Assembly: GCF_035046485.1 (NCBI RefSeq) | Contig: NC_085137.1 | Span: 315,405,164 to 315,469,163 of the forward strand | DNA from: Aedes albopictus | Lineage: Eukaryota; Arthropoda; Insecta; Diptera; Culicidae | Direction of reading: 5' to 3' | DNA: 64,000 nucleotides | The notes under the pieces: model-generated | What the model saw: the letters and a program-made list of their open reading frames with translations, nothing else | What the model was told of the DNA's origin: nothing | The model's database searches: none | In this document: one piece after another, positions 34,753 to 46,771 of the stretch | Position numbering within the stretch: the stretch's first letter is position 1 | Layout: every line of letters begins with the position of its first letter | Program-made: the position numbers and the translations under genes

Positions 34753-35402
34753 CACAGCAAAAAAATTCTTGTAACATCACATAATTTTCGATGCACATCA
34801 GTCGCGTTGTAAAATTGATGTACAAAATACATCTATTCTACGTAGCAAATCAGCCGTCGCAGCTTGAAAGTGGGTCTAGCAATCTCTAGAACCGGAACGA
34901 TTGATCATATATAAGTAAAATATTGGCATGGATTCGCACACTGATCCGTTGATTGTGAGGAGTATCCCTTATCTCTCGGCTATTTCACCGAGTTGGGAGG
35001 TAGATGATAAATATGATACTGCTTCTGAGTGTTTGCTGGAATGGGTTTGTTGACACTTTGCGGTGCCAACCAGGGTGTACGTACACACCAAAATTTTTGA
35101 AATGCTTCTAGCACGCCAAAAATCAGCAAAAGAAATTGCTGAATTTCAGCAACATTTTTGCTGAATTTCAGCACAACTTTGCTGATCAACTGTCAAAATT
35201 ACTGGATGGTTCAGCAAGTTGAAAAATAATTGCTGATACTCAGTAATTTGTATTGCTGAATGCAATCAGCACGCCAAAAATCAGCAAAGTTTGCTGATTA
35301 CCAGCAAAAATATTTTGAAGTGTACATAGTGAGTGTGATAAATGTTGGAAAACGATGTAACCGAATGAAATTACGTTGGATATTACAAAATTATTTGCTG
35401 TG
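34753..35402. mobile_element. MITE inserted in the RTE fragment, copy A
   Basis: The left end cacagcaaaaaaattcttgt pairs with right-end sequence (ttacaaaattatttgctgtg). The RTE text on either side joins (tgctcata, tagaggattacc) as in the uninterrupted element near 55072. The target duplication is short, possibly TA. It contains another MITE (35081-35325). Confidence 0.7.
35081..35325. mobile_element. Nested MITE rich in tcagcaa motifs, copy A
   Basis: Inverted ends gtacacaccaaaatttttg and caaaaatattttgaagtgtac (about 19-21 bp), with many tcagcaaa/tttgctga motifs in both orientations between them. Confidence 0.6.
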
Positions 35403-35949
35403 TAGAGGATTACCGGTCTAATCAGCGTTTTGTAACTTCGTGTTACGGCGAACTTTATTCGATCGTAGAGTTCTGTGGAGTCCAAAGCACGATTTTCTGC
35501 CACAATGTGCCTCTGAATTTCTCTGCTGGTGTCGTTGTCGGCGGTCACCAGTGCGCCCAAGTACACGAATTTTTCAACCGCCTCGATTTCATCACCGTCG
35601 ATATGAATTCGGGGTGGCGGGCGCGGTGATTCCTCCCTGGAGCCCTTTGTCATCATGTACTTTGTCTTCGACGCATCAATGACTAATCCGATTCGCCTGG
35701 CTTCCTTCTTTAGTCGGATGTACGTTTCCGCCATCGTCTCAAATTTACGAACAATAACATCAATATCATCAGCGAAACCAAGCAGCTGGACAGACTTCGT
35801 GAAAATTGATCCACTCGTGTTTATCCCCGCTCTCCTAATTACACCCTCTCAAGCAATGGTAAACAGCAAGCACGAAAGACCCTCACCTTGCCGTAAGCCT
35901 CTGAGAGATTCAAGTGTCCCTGATACTCGAACTTTCCTTCCAAAAAAAA

Positions 35950-36227
35950 AACTTGGTATTTTTCGGCTTTCAGTCACAGAAAAGCGTTGATTATTATAGA
36001 TCATTGCCAACGTTTCGATCCTGTGGTTGGGATCTTCATCAGGGCTCCATGTGAATCAACTTGTTTTCGATTCGTGTTGATCACACGGTGGAATGATCAA
36101 CACGAATCGAAAACAAGTTGATTTACATCGAGCCCTGATGAAGATCCCAACCACAGGATCGAAACGTTGGCAATGATCTAAAATAATCAACGCTTTTCTG
36201 TGACTGAAAGCCGAAAAATACCAAGTT
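35950..36227. repeat. Near-palindromic foldback element, copy A
   Basis: About 278 bp forming two arms of about 135 bp that are almost exact inverses (ends aacttggtatttttcggctt and its inverse; centre cgattcgtgttgatca). It interrupts the RTE fragment. The very short loop would make DNA or RNA of this segment fold strongly. Confidence 0.75.
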
Positions 36228-36329
36228 TTACGTAAACCCAATCATACCCCGTAGAATATACGTACCTCACTCGATCCATTGTCGCCTTGATCAATCGTAT
36301 CAGTTCATCCGGGAATCCATACTAGTGCA

Positions 36330-36867
36330 CAGGATCGTGCAATTTCGAAAGGAAAACATGACGTACGACGACTGTAGCAAATCGTTTCCCATGCGAACGG
36401 ACTGCTGTGATGCTTCATCTCTCACCCAGCACCACACTCGTTCGTTGCTGCTACAGAAACAAGTGTGTATGAAACATGGGATGATACACTTGGATTTTCG
36501 TTTCATTTATGAGTCATTGAAATACTTCAACATGCTAAAAACACTATTTAAACCACATTTTTAAATAGTGGTGCACGCCAATAGAATGATAATTATGTTT
36601 TATGAAAGAGGATAACAAATTCAACCACTTAAATCCAATTAACCGGCGCCCGTAACCATTGAGAGACTAGCGCGCACCAGTGAAACACTAATGCTCTGAC
36701 GGGTGAAGCACAAGCAATGCGACCGGGTGGGAGACTACCGAGTGCTACGATGAGTGGAAAAGTTTTTTTTAACGACCGAGTCATTAGAAAAATGTATGAA
36801 ACACTTGAAGTGACTCATTCAAATGTTGCATGAAAGTGTATCATTGAAACGAAATTGTACGCCCCTG
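36330..36867. mobile_element. hAT-type MITE with 8-bp target duplication ctagtgca, copy A
   Basis: ctagtgca at 36322-36329 and 36868-36875 flanks the insert. Terminal inverted repeats are caggatcgtgcaatttcg and, at the other end, the inverse of caggggcgtacaatttcg. An 8-bp duplication and CAGG ends fit the hAT superfamily. It is non-coding. Confidence 0.85.
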
Positions 36868-36909
36868 CTAGTGCATAATCTGCCATAGCTGTTCTCGATC
36901 GATTGTATC

Positions 36910-37329
36910 CAGGCTTGACAGAAACTCCCTCGCGAGAAAATGAGGAAGCGATTTTGGCGATTTTCTGAGGAGTGAAAATAAAACTCAGAAATCACAACGC
37001 AAATCCTCAACAGCACCGAGCGCGAGCTTGCCGCGCAGCGAGGAGTTCGTCCAACACTCATAATTGCTTGTTGTGTTTCTCACGTCCACTCACACTCAAA
37101 AAGCTCTCGCGAGTTCCGCTCCCATACAAAGAAAGACTCTCGAGGCGAAAATCGCACTCAAAAACCCGAAATAATCATCGGCTCTTTTTTCGTTCCCCTC
37201 TTCCTCGCTCAGTTTTTATTGCCTCTCTGTTTGGAATTCGTTCGCTCCCTCGCGACGAGGCAAAAGCAAAACACCGCTCTAGAGCATGTTGCAAAACTTT
37301 TTTGGTTTCGAGGAGGATTATCAAGCCTG
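36910..37329. mobile_element. hAT-type MITE with 8-bp target duplication attgtatc, copy A
   Basis: attgtatc at 36902-36909 and 37330-37337 flanks it. The ends are CAGGCTTGA and TCAAGCCTG. Only 42 bp separate it from the previous hAT MITE, both being in the same RTE fragment. The open frame at 36972-37496 crosses its boundary and is not a gene. Confidence 0.85.
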
Positions 37330-37617
37330 ATTGTATCATATGCCGATTTGAAATCGATAAACAAGTGATGTGTGGGCACGTTGTATTCGCGGCATTTCTG
37401 CAACACATGGCGGATGGCGAACACCTAGTCCGTTGTAGCGCGTTCACCCATGAATCCTGCCTGATATTGCCCCATGAACTCTCTTGCAATCGGTAATAGA
37501 CGGCGGCCGTACGCTGTTTTTTTTATTCTAAAAAGGTTTGAACCATAAGGCAATAGAAGTGCAAGATGTTTTAGTAACCACCAGAAGCCAATCTAAGTCT
37601 GAACACTGCTGTAATCT

Positions 37618-39307
37618 GTGTCTAGTTGCCCGAAAAATATAAGTAAACCATCAACCAAGCCATCGATGAAAAAATCAAAATCTGCCACAACTGATAAGCC
37701 AGAAGTGATGAAGGTATGCTGTAAATGCTTTTCAACGATTCATCCGGGATACTCTCACCATTGTACCAAAGACACGAAGGTAAACAATTTGGCACAAATG
37801 GCTGGCAACGATGTCGACAACGACAACAACGTGAGCCGTAATAATTCAAGGGGTAAGCTTTCTATGATCAAGCTTTCGGACAGATCACAGCAAAGGGGAA
37901 AGTTATCTCATCAACAAATGCTCAATATAAAGAAGCAGCTCAACCTCAATACCAGAAAGGTAGCTATTTTGGATTTATATTTTGTCCACAGTTCATTTTT
38001 GTTCATATTTTTATTCATTTATATTTACGTTCAAGACTACCAAACTTGCTCAAGCCCTCCGTGATTCGAAGTCAGTATCCATACAATCTGGGTTGGAAAA
38101 CGTCCTGACTACTTCATGCCATGAGCTTGACGACTTCTTCATGGTTGAGCAAATGCAGTTCACTAAATCAAACGGTAGTGCGACTTGTTGTATGAACCAA
38201 CAGCTACCTAGTGTATTGCCGCTGCATTCTAGGTTTTGTCGACTACATTGAAGCTCGACGAAACGTTCAGGATATACAACTACTTGTGGGCATCGATGGC
38301 GGGCAAGGATCGCTCAAGTTCATCCTTACAATTGAGGATCTACATGATGCATCCAATAAGCCTAATTTCAAAGACACCGGAGTTCAACGCTGCTTCTTAC
38401 TAGCAATTGCTGAAAATGTTCAAGAAAATTTTGAAAATGTTGAGAAAATCTGGAGAAAGCTAGAACTTTCGAAGATCGATGCAATAGTTACCGGTGTAAT
38501 AGTTTGTTTCATGTATTAGATAGTATTTAACTTTTTATTTACTTTTAGGTGATCTAAAGATTATTAATGTAATAGCGGGTGTTATGAGTAATAGCTCAAC
38601 TTTTCCATGCGCTTTCTGTACCGTTCAGAAAAAAGATCTTGGTGAGAAGAAAGGAGCATTACGTACAATCGGATCGGTCAAGGAGAATAGCACCTCATGG
38701 ATTGCAGATGGTTCAAAGAAAACTAATGCCAGGCATTACTTCAACTGCGTTCATGCTACTCATTCATGGTGATGATCAGACACTCATCTTAGATGTATGC
38801 CCTCCGCCTTCTTTGCATTTGCTTTTAGGTATGTCATAATGAATATATATTTTATTGTCACTTTTCATCGGTAATCTTTTGACATCCTTCTCAGGTATGA
38901 TGAATTCTGCGTACAATAAAATTGTTGAGTATAAGCCAGATCTGGCCCTTTTATGGACAACAGCTTCAAGTGCAACTCGGCATGCACAGTTTGGGTTTAC
39001 TGAAAGACACTGTCGCAATCTTCTGGCCAAACGCAGTGTTCTAGAATCGAATGATTTAACCATGATGAAGTATGTCGATGTTCTTACAGCTTTGCAAAAT
39101 ATTATCGATTCTTGTTTCGGATCAAAACTTCGCGAAGATTACGAATTATGTATTGGTGAGTTCTGTAAAGCGTGGAACTTCCTTCTACTCCCAAGTTCCA
39201 CATCATCCATCAACGCGTCGCAGAGTTTTGTACAAGAAAACAGAAAGGTTTGGCGAGCTTTTCGGAGCAGACCACTGAAGCGATTCACAAGAACTTTTTC
39301 TCAAAAA
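37618..39307 (+). pseudogene. Decayed DNA transposase with introns, copy A (3' end lost)
   Basis: Reading with three short GT-AG introns (37960-38035, 38494-38548, 38829-38894) gives a cysteine-rich N-terminus (VCCKCFSTIHPGYSHHC), then VGIDGGQGSLKF, AIVTGDLKIINVIAG, the CxxC of STFPCAFC, and CPPPSLHLLLG. Two conserved Asp residues followed by a CxxC insertion resemble the RNase-H-like core of CACTA/Chapaev or Transib/RAG-type transposases. That placement is inference, and the superfamily is not settled. Frame breaks near 38185 and 38755 and an in-frame TGA between them show it is dead. The tandem-duplication junction cuts off its end. Confidence 0.6.
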
Positions 39308-39340
39308 TTTCATAACTTATCGTTATGTTTGCCATTTCAG

Positions 39341-42300
39341 ATCAAGGGGATGACGTGGGCGTCTGCGAGCGGCCTAACACGAAGCTTCAGAATGCGGTTT
39401 GCTACGCCATCGACGGGGACCAGATCAACGTGCTCAACATCCTCGCCCAGAAGATGGAGGAACCGTGGATGCCGTTCCGGGTGCGGAAACCGTTGCTGCA
39501 CATCGCGTGCGAACGGGGTGCCTGGAAGTGCGTCCAACATCTGGTACAAACCCGCTCGGACGAGATCAACCTCATCAAGGACGAGTACTACCCGATCCAT
39601 CAGGCTGTGCTGCATGACGGACGGTTTCTGGAGTTGCTGATCCAGCATGGTGCCATTACGACGGTGCGCACGTGCACCCAGCAGATGACGCTGCTGCATG
39701 TCGGTATGTTGGTTTTTATTTATACATATGTTGCACACTTGGTTCTATTTATAGAAAGGGAACCTGTGAGACAAAAGATATCTAGTAAAATTAATATAAT
39801 CGTTACAATTGGGTTCTTTAGGGGTATCCAGATTATTTCATAATCGGATTCTCCGCCCAAAAATTAGACGAGATCCAAAATTTCATAATTTTTGGAGTTC
39901 GGAAACTACTTATAAAATACATTTAGTTTGTATGGGATTTTTTTTTTGTTCGGGTCGAACTGTCATTTTATCGACTGAACTGTCATTCTATTCACGAAAA
40001 TTAAAACTGTTTTGTTGATTCAACCATCAAAACTAAGGTATTGGAATCCAATAAAATCACGTTATACTTAGAAAAATGAGCTCTTCCGATTAGGCTATAG
40101 AAAATAGCAATATTTTATTCACTAAACAACCCAATTAAAGTAGATATCCTTGAGTATAAGAATAGAGCAGTTTAACAAGAATTTAAACTTCAAATTGCAT
40201 TCCAAAAGTTTTGATGGTCAAAAAACCTAGAAATGAAAGTGTTCTAGGTCATCCGAATCATCTTGGGATTTAGGGTGTAAGACCTACTGTGGTAAACTTG
40301 AGGTACCATCAGGGTACCAGATTCCGCTCATCTAAGGCCAGTTTCGCAGAAAAACATCAACTGTTGAATGACTGTTAAGCCAATTTGTAATGTTTTTCCA
40401 TTTTATGTTAGTTCAATCTAAGTACAATCAGTTACAAATCGAAACTTATGTAGAACTTTTCATAAAAGTATGATTTTATTACATTTGGTGTGAGACCAAA
40501 GTGGTCCTAATTCCTGAGCTTGAGCTTGAGCTTGATTGACCGCCCGTGGATGCTACTCCAGTATCGCCAGACCAGCTACACTCACACAAGGACCAATGAG
40601 ATAACTGCCGGGGACTAGCAGGCACCTTCAGTGTGTGAGCGTTGGTGTGAGACCAAAGTGGTCCTAATTCCGCTCACGAACAAATTTATATTATCTTTTA
40701 AAGAGACTTTTGCGGAAAAGTGCATTATTTTTGCAACTCTTTGTTTTTACAAATATTTTTTTATGTTCCGTAGGAGTTTATAATAGGGGTTAAACACACT
40801 GTGTACTAAAATCGGCAGATTTTACGATTTTGACGTATTTTTTGCGTGAGCGGTTATTGGAACACATGAAATTACCAACAGCTTTTTTAGGTCCAATAGC
40901 CGCTCAAAAAATTTCAAGATTCATCCGGTAAATATTGCATAAAATGGCTATCCGGTAAATATTGCATAAAATGGCTTTGATCTCGTCTAATTTATATTGT
41001 CCAAGAATATCAGCACCGAAAAGAGTGTATTTATGCGTGTAAACTTGATTTTTGCAACAGTGAGCGGCTATTGGGTCATGAGCGGCTACTGGTACACTGA
41101 CGGTACTATTTTATTTATTTGAAATTTATTTTCAAGATTATCCCTGTGATTTTTTCCACATTTTCTCCTGGGATTCCTTAAGAAATTACTGAAGGAATTT
41201 CTTCTGGCATTCTTCGTGGAATTCCAATTGTGATTCTTGTTTAGATTCTACAGATTTCTTCGAGGATTCCTTCGGGGGTTTCTCCAATTAATTTCCACAG
41301 AATTCCTTGTACGATTTATCTATTATATTATTGTTATCGTAGAAGTTCCTTCCTTCATGTATTAGTCCCGCAATTCCTTTAGAAATTTCTTCCAGGATTC
41401 TGCCATGATCAACTCCCGGGATTTATCCGAAGATTCCTCTTAGTAATTACTTGCGAGGTTTCTGCTGAGATTCTACTAGGGATTCCTCCAGGATTAAATT
41501 TTGGAATCCCCCCTGTGATTGTGGATTCTCTCGGAATTCCTTCCTGAGATTATCCCGGGATCATTTCCAGAATTACTTCCAGATGTTCTCCAGGGCGTTT
41601 TTCCGGGACTCCGACAGGAATTACTTCCGGATTTTCTTACAGAATTCCTCAAGGATTCCTCAGTAAGGATTGTCTGCCAACAGTAACGCTTGGAAAACTT
41701 TCCGGAATTTCTCCATCGATCTATCGGGAATTTGGAATAAATTTACAAGATTATCCTAATCCTAGCAATTTATTCAACTTTATTTAAAGGAATTTCCTTG
41801 TGAATGCCTCTTAAAATTCCCAAGATCCCTTAAAGATTTTTTCCAGTATTTCCTTTCGGCATTCCTCCTGGATTTCCTGGAATTCCTGGAATTCATGAAG
41901 GAATATCTAGAGGATTTCAAAGATTAAAAAATCATAGGAGATACCCCGAACTCCTAAAGGAATCCCTGGATGAAACCCAGAAGAAATTCGAGAGAAATTA
42001 CGGAAAGAAACCCTGGAAGAATCCCTGAGTATTTCTTTCCGTAATTTCTCTTGCATTTCTTCTGGGTTTCGTCCAGGGATTCCTTTAGAAATTCGGGGTA
42101 TCTCCTATGATTTTTTAATCTTTGAAATCCTCTAGGTATTCCTTCATGAATTCCTACAGGGATTTCTTCGATGATTGCTGCAGTGATTTTTAAAAGGTTT
42201 ATCAAAAAAATCCTTCTGAGATTCCTTCAGGTACCCCTCATAGGACTCGTCCAATATTTCCTTGGATGATTTATCTAGGAGCTATGCCCGTGGTTCCTAT

Positions 42301-45300
42301 AGGAATTCCTTTCAGGATTCTTCTATGGAAGAGATTCCTCCAGGATTTCCATCCGGGAACTATCTGAGATTCTTCTCAGTATCCCTCCCAAGAATCCTTC
42401 CTTTCTGAATTCCTTCCGGGATTCTTACAGAAGTTCCTCCCGAAATTCTTTCCAGAGTTTATCGTGGGATAATTCCAGGAATTACTTCCAGTGGTTCTTC
42501 ATAGAGCTCACAGAGTTCTTCCAGATTTTTCTCACGGACTCCTGGAGTCGCTCCAAATATCTTCCATGCCTTCCGACAATTCTCTTGCAAACCTTTCCGG
42601 AGTTTCTCCATGAATTCCTACTGAGATTTCTCCAGCGATTCTTTCAGGGATTCTTCACGGGACTTTTCCTGAGTATCCCCGAGTTTCGTCATGGAATTCC
42701 ATTCGGAATTTTTCCAGAGATTCTATCCGGGGACTTCTTCAGGGACTCCTAAGATATTTTTTTCTTAAGATTTCCCCAGTAATTTCTCTCTGGATTTTTC
42801 TAGGGATTTTTTGTAGGGATTACTCCCGGATTTCTTACGATGAATCCCTCAGGGAGTTTTTATGTGTTTCTGCAGGGATTATTCTCAGGATTACTTTAGG
42901 GATTCATCTTGGGATCTCTTCAAGTATTTTTCCCGCGATTCCTCTTGGAGTCCTCCCAAGAATCCTCTAGGATTTTTCCGACGAATCCCTAAGCGAGTGC
43001 GTGTGAGTTTTTGCAGGAATTCTTCTCAGGATTAATTTAAGATTCATCCTGGGATTTATTTGAGAATTCTTCCCGAAGTTCCCCCAGGTGTTCCTTTTAG
43101 GATATCTACAGGTTTTTCACAGATGAGTCCTCCATAAATTCCTTCCTGAGTTGCTCTCAAAATTCCTTCCAGGATTTACTACTAAACGATCCCTACAAAG
43201 ACTTCTCAATGGATTCCACCAGGAAACTCCGGAGTTCCTAAAAGAGATCCTTCCAGGAGTTCTTACCAGGAAACCTCCAGGGATTCTTCCCAATGTTCCT
43301 CCTAATCATGCGCGTAATTACAGTGCATTTGGCCCCTCAGCTCCAATGTCAAGCACGCTGGTTGTAGTGTATAGCAAACGAGCTCGAAATTGGAGCTGAT
43401 TGGCCAAATGTGGTGTAGTTACGCGCATGCTTCTAATCAGGAACCCTTTTGGGATCCTCCCAGAATTTCTTCCGGGATACATCCAGGGATTCTCAAGCGA
43501 TTCCTTCAGAAATTCTTCCAAGGAATCTTCCCAAGATTCTATCAGAGATTCCTCCTAGTGACCGGTAGAGCCATCCGCCTTTTCATCAAGCCTGATTTCC
43601 GCAGGACAAATACCCAAGATACCGACCAGGAATTCGCCTCGGATTTTTTCCGTTGTTTGCTTCAAAGATTCCTCCTTGTAGTTCTTCTGGGAGTTCAAGT
43701 TTCTCCAGGAAACTAATGAAAGATCAATAGATATCCAATAATTTCGCGACAGCCAAATTGTCCTCAGCAATTATTCTTTTGCTTTTGAAAGTTACGCTAA
43801 ACAATCATCCGTGTGATCGAATACCTCCGTTGGATATTCATAGAAATTCTGAAGTAAACAATTCTTGAGTTTTGTTATGGAAGTCTACAGTAATAGTAAC
43901 TTTTTACCATAATACACCGCAATGGAACGTTTAATCACAATTGTTACATTCTGTTAAGCTAATTTTCTAGATATTAATACCATCTGACATTTTTATAGAA
44001 CCTGTTAAATTTTCTGGATTATGTCAAGGTTTTGCGCTAATCACAAGCCATTTTATCATTTCTGATTGTTACTAATCCACAGTCATCTTAGCGGCGAGGA
44101 AATCCGCAGAAGATACCCTCAACACTATCCGAATACTGTTGGAACGTGGCTGTAAAGAGCTCATCAACAGTCCCGATTCGTTGGGTAATACTCCACTGCA
44201 CGCCATCATCGTTCGCTACGCACTAGAGGAGGCTAGGTAATACATTTCCATGATAGTTTCAAAAGAGATATTTTGTGATCATTTTGCATTTTCCCTCAAG
44301 GTACGGCTACGACAAATGGAACAAGTGGGATGTGCTACATTTGGTGCGTTTTCTGCTGCAGAACGGTGCCAAGAGCTCAATCAACCAGGCCGGTAACAGT
44401 GCACTGGCCTGCGTCTTTCGCCATATTAGAGACTGGGAAGTGTGCTATGAACTGTTGAATATGCTGATCAAGGAAGGAGGTAATCCGAAATGTGCTGGAG
44501 ATGGTTGTGTAATTATGGTTTAATCTCTCTAAATTGTTCCAACTATTCCAGGAGATCCAAACATCGTAGGACGAGATGGATCTGTTCCGATTATGGTATG
44601 CCTGGTGCCGCTGATTAATAAGGATCCGCTGCACCATTTTACGCATTCGATGAAGGTGAGTATTTCGCTTATGTTATAGCATGTATATGGATGTATTAGT
44701 TCAGAAATCTGTGCTACGCTGTCATCGATTACGATTTGAAACAGTAGCGGTGATAACTTGCTTCACTCCAGCTACGACCAATATGGGATCGGACAAAACT
44801 GTTTTGTGCAGTACTCTTAACACAAATGCGTCGCATTGGACTTGAATAAGGTGGATGTTTTTCTTGGGAACACCGTTCCGTCTAAGGTCTTCCTACGTGT
44901 TTTGCTGATTAGGACAGTTATATGTTTTTCGTATCCAATGAGCACCAGTTAGAAAAATTCTTGGAATTTTTTGATTTGGGCGTTGCAGTGTAGTTCCAAT
45001 AGGGTCGTCTATTGCCTGCCGTTGAAAAGATATATCCCGTCAATTACTTCATACAGTGAGAGCCCGTTTTTTGGATACCTAAGAGGTTTTGCTTTTTTGA
45101 AAGCTGTTCATCGATATTTTTCCCGGGACATAATCTATGATAAATTGTCAAAGGCCCACTTAAACATTCGCTAGTATTTAATATTGACAATGCGATTAAT
45201 CTAGCAATAAATTTACATAACAATTAGCATAACTCATTTAAACTATTACACATTCCCGTGCTTCGTGTCTTCATTCTACGCGCTAGGTGTGCTACCTGAA

Positions 45301-46192
45301 CTGCATTCGGATACTGCTGCAGAATGGTGCAAACCCAAACTGTTCGTACCGCTCGAATCTAACGCCGCTGCACGTGCTGATTTTTACCGTGTCGGAAAAC
45401 TTTACCCTCAACTGTGATACGCAGAAGCGCGCCAATTTCGACTTCATAAAGAATATTCTGATCCTGCTGCTGCAGTACGGGCTGGATTGCAACATTACGA
45501 CCCAGCACATTCTGCAGTCGGTGATCGACATGATCGCAAATGTACGTACCTGTCCGGATATTCTGTGCGTGTACGAGCTACTGCTGGTGCTGATTCAGTA
45601 CGGAACTGACCCCAACATCACACTGAGCAATAAGCTGATAATGAGCGGTAGCAGTAGTTCGTCGATGAATTATGTCAATGATTTCATTAATTTCGGTGGC
45701 ATGAGAGCCGTTGGAGGTGGTGATGGAGCCGGCCCCAGCGGGAGTGGAGCAGCAGGACCAGTCGCACCTAACGGAACCGGAACGGCCAGCAATGGCAACG
45801 GAAGTGACAATCTACGTAGCTCTTTTCGAAATAACGCACGTAACTATTTACTGTTCTATTACATTATGCTCATTACTCGGAAGGAGTTTATTCTGCTCGA
45901 TCGCGAGCAAACCTATCAACGTATTATCTATCTATTTTATTACTCGATGAAGCACGATACGCTATTCAACTGCCTCAAATCGCTGCACAATCTGTTTATA
46001 GCGCAGGTCCCGAACAAATCTATCGATAATCTGAGGCACCTGATAATCACACTCTACAAGAAACCTCGTAGTCTAAAACAACTCTGTCGGGTATGTATAT
46101 TCAATAGTTTAGACAAGAAGCTGGCGCCGAGCATAAATAGGCTCAATTTGCCACTTCCCCTAAAAGAATACGTACTGAACTTCGAAGGGTAG
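39341..46192 (+). CDS. Partial duplicate of the ankyrin-SOCS gene, exons 4-8 only
   Basis: Exons 39341-39703, 44083-44236, 44301-44479, 44552-44655 and 45287-46192 encode exactly the same residues as exons 4-8 of the complete gene, with all splice sites and the AATAAA (46283-46288) kept. Exons 1-3, including the myristoylation signal and first ankyrin repeats, are absent. An ATG at 39325 in intron-derived sequence is in frame with exon 4; if transcription began upstream, it would give a 573-residue ankyrin-SOCS protein. No promoter is visible, since the upstream DNA is transposase. It could alternatively be a dead fragment, an alternative 3' end for transcripts from 15769, or an assembly duplicate. 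Confidence 0.55.
40515..40642 (+). mobile_element. 128-bp insertion with intact 29-bp flanking repeats, copy B
   Basis: Copy of 28065-28192. Both flanking repeats (40486-40514, 40643-40671) are complete here. Confidence 0.65.
41142..43711. repeat. Degenerate 12-bp array in intron 4, copy B
   Basis: Copy of 28690-31260 with one substitution and a 1-bp deletion. Confidence 0.75.
41888..42154. repeat. Long hairpin, copy B
   Basis: Copy of the hairpin at 29436-29702, with the same arms and loop. Confidence 0.85.
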
Positions 46193-46282
46193 ATCCTTAA
46201 ACTGTTGTACACACACCCCCTAATCTCTCTCTATGAATATAAATGTCCACGTTTTTCAGTGTTAGATATTGTGTATATAAGA

Positions 46283-46288
46283 AATAAA
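46283..46288 (+). promoter_or_regulatory. Polyadenylation signal AATAAA, copy B
   Basis: Duplicate of the signal at 33832-33837, 91 bases after the copy B stop codon. Confidence 0.5.
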
Positions 46289-46771
46289 TCCGATCTACAA
46301 ATACAAAACAACTAAATGAATTAAAACAATCACTACCAGACGGTAAAACAGGATAACACAGCAAAACCAGTCACATCAAGACATCTCGATAAAAAAAGCA
46401 AAGGTTAACTGATTACAGGTGAAACAGTGTTGGGCGAACTATTTTGCCCGCAGTGCCCTTACGCTCCTTTTCCTCTCACAAACATTTTTTTTCTTTCCAC
46501 GGAAATAGACTAATCTATGAACACAAGAAAAAAAAATCCTATCCGCTTTATCTCAAATACAGTCAAACAAAACTCAGTGTGGTCATGCAAAACTTTATCG
46601 TGTTTAATGATCTATTATTGAAATAAAACAAACAAATCATACATGGTGTTTGTGCTATGAAGTGATGACAAGTCCCTTATAAGCAAAATCGTTTATTTTA
46701 TCTGGGTGTTTCGTAAAAAACACGCAAAAGGTCTGATATTTTTAGAATTATTTATAGGAAATTCCAGCTTT

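Larger units (their letters stand above)
34321..37515 (-). mobile_element. RTE-clade LINE fragment split by four insertions, copy A
   Basis: The minus strand carries broken RTE reverse transcriptase and C-terminal sequence related to the element at 54639-58038. Visible blocks are LQKCREYNVPTHHLFIDFKS (near 37400), GLVIDASKTKYM and EKFVYLGALVTADNDTSREI (about 35700-35510) and RLRWTGHVIRMSDSNPTKMV (about 34570). The 5' half with the endonuclease is missing. Insertions at 34753-35402, about 35950-36227, 36330-36867 and 36910-37329 split it. It is inactive. Confidence 0.8.
26858..39307 (+). repeat. Tandem duplication, copy A (12,450 bp)
   Basis: Copy A starts in intron 3 of the ankyrin-SOCS gene and ends inside the decayed transposase. 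It is followed directly, head to tail, by copy B. By eye I find six differences from copy B: substitutions at 27544, 28860, 31810 and 36432, a 2-bp difference at about 28197 and a 1-bp difference at about 30098. The coding exons are identical. The junction shares a single T between the two breakpoints. Confidence 0.95.

Noticed and set aside
36972..37496. 174-codon open frame (and its copy at 49423-49947)
   Set aside because: It crosses from a hAT MITE into RTE sequence read on the wrong strand.
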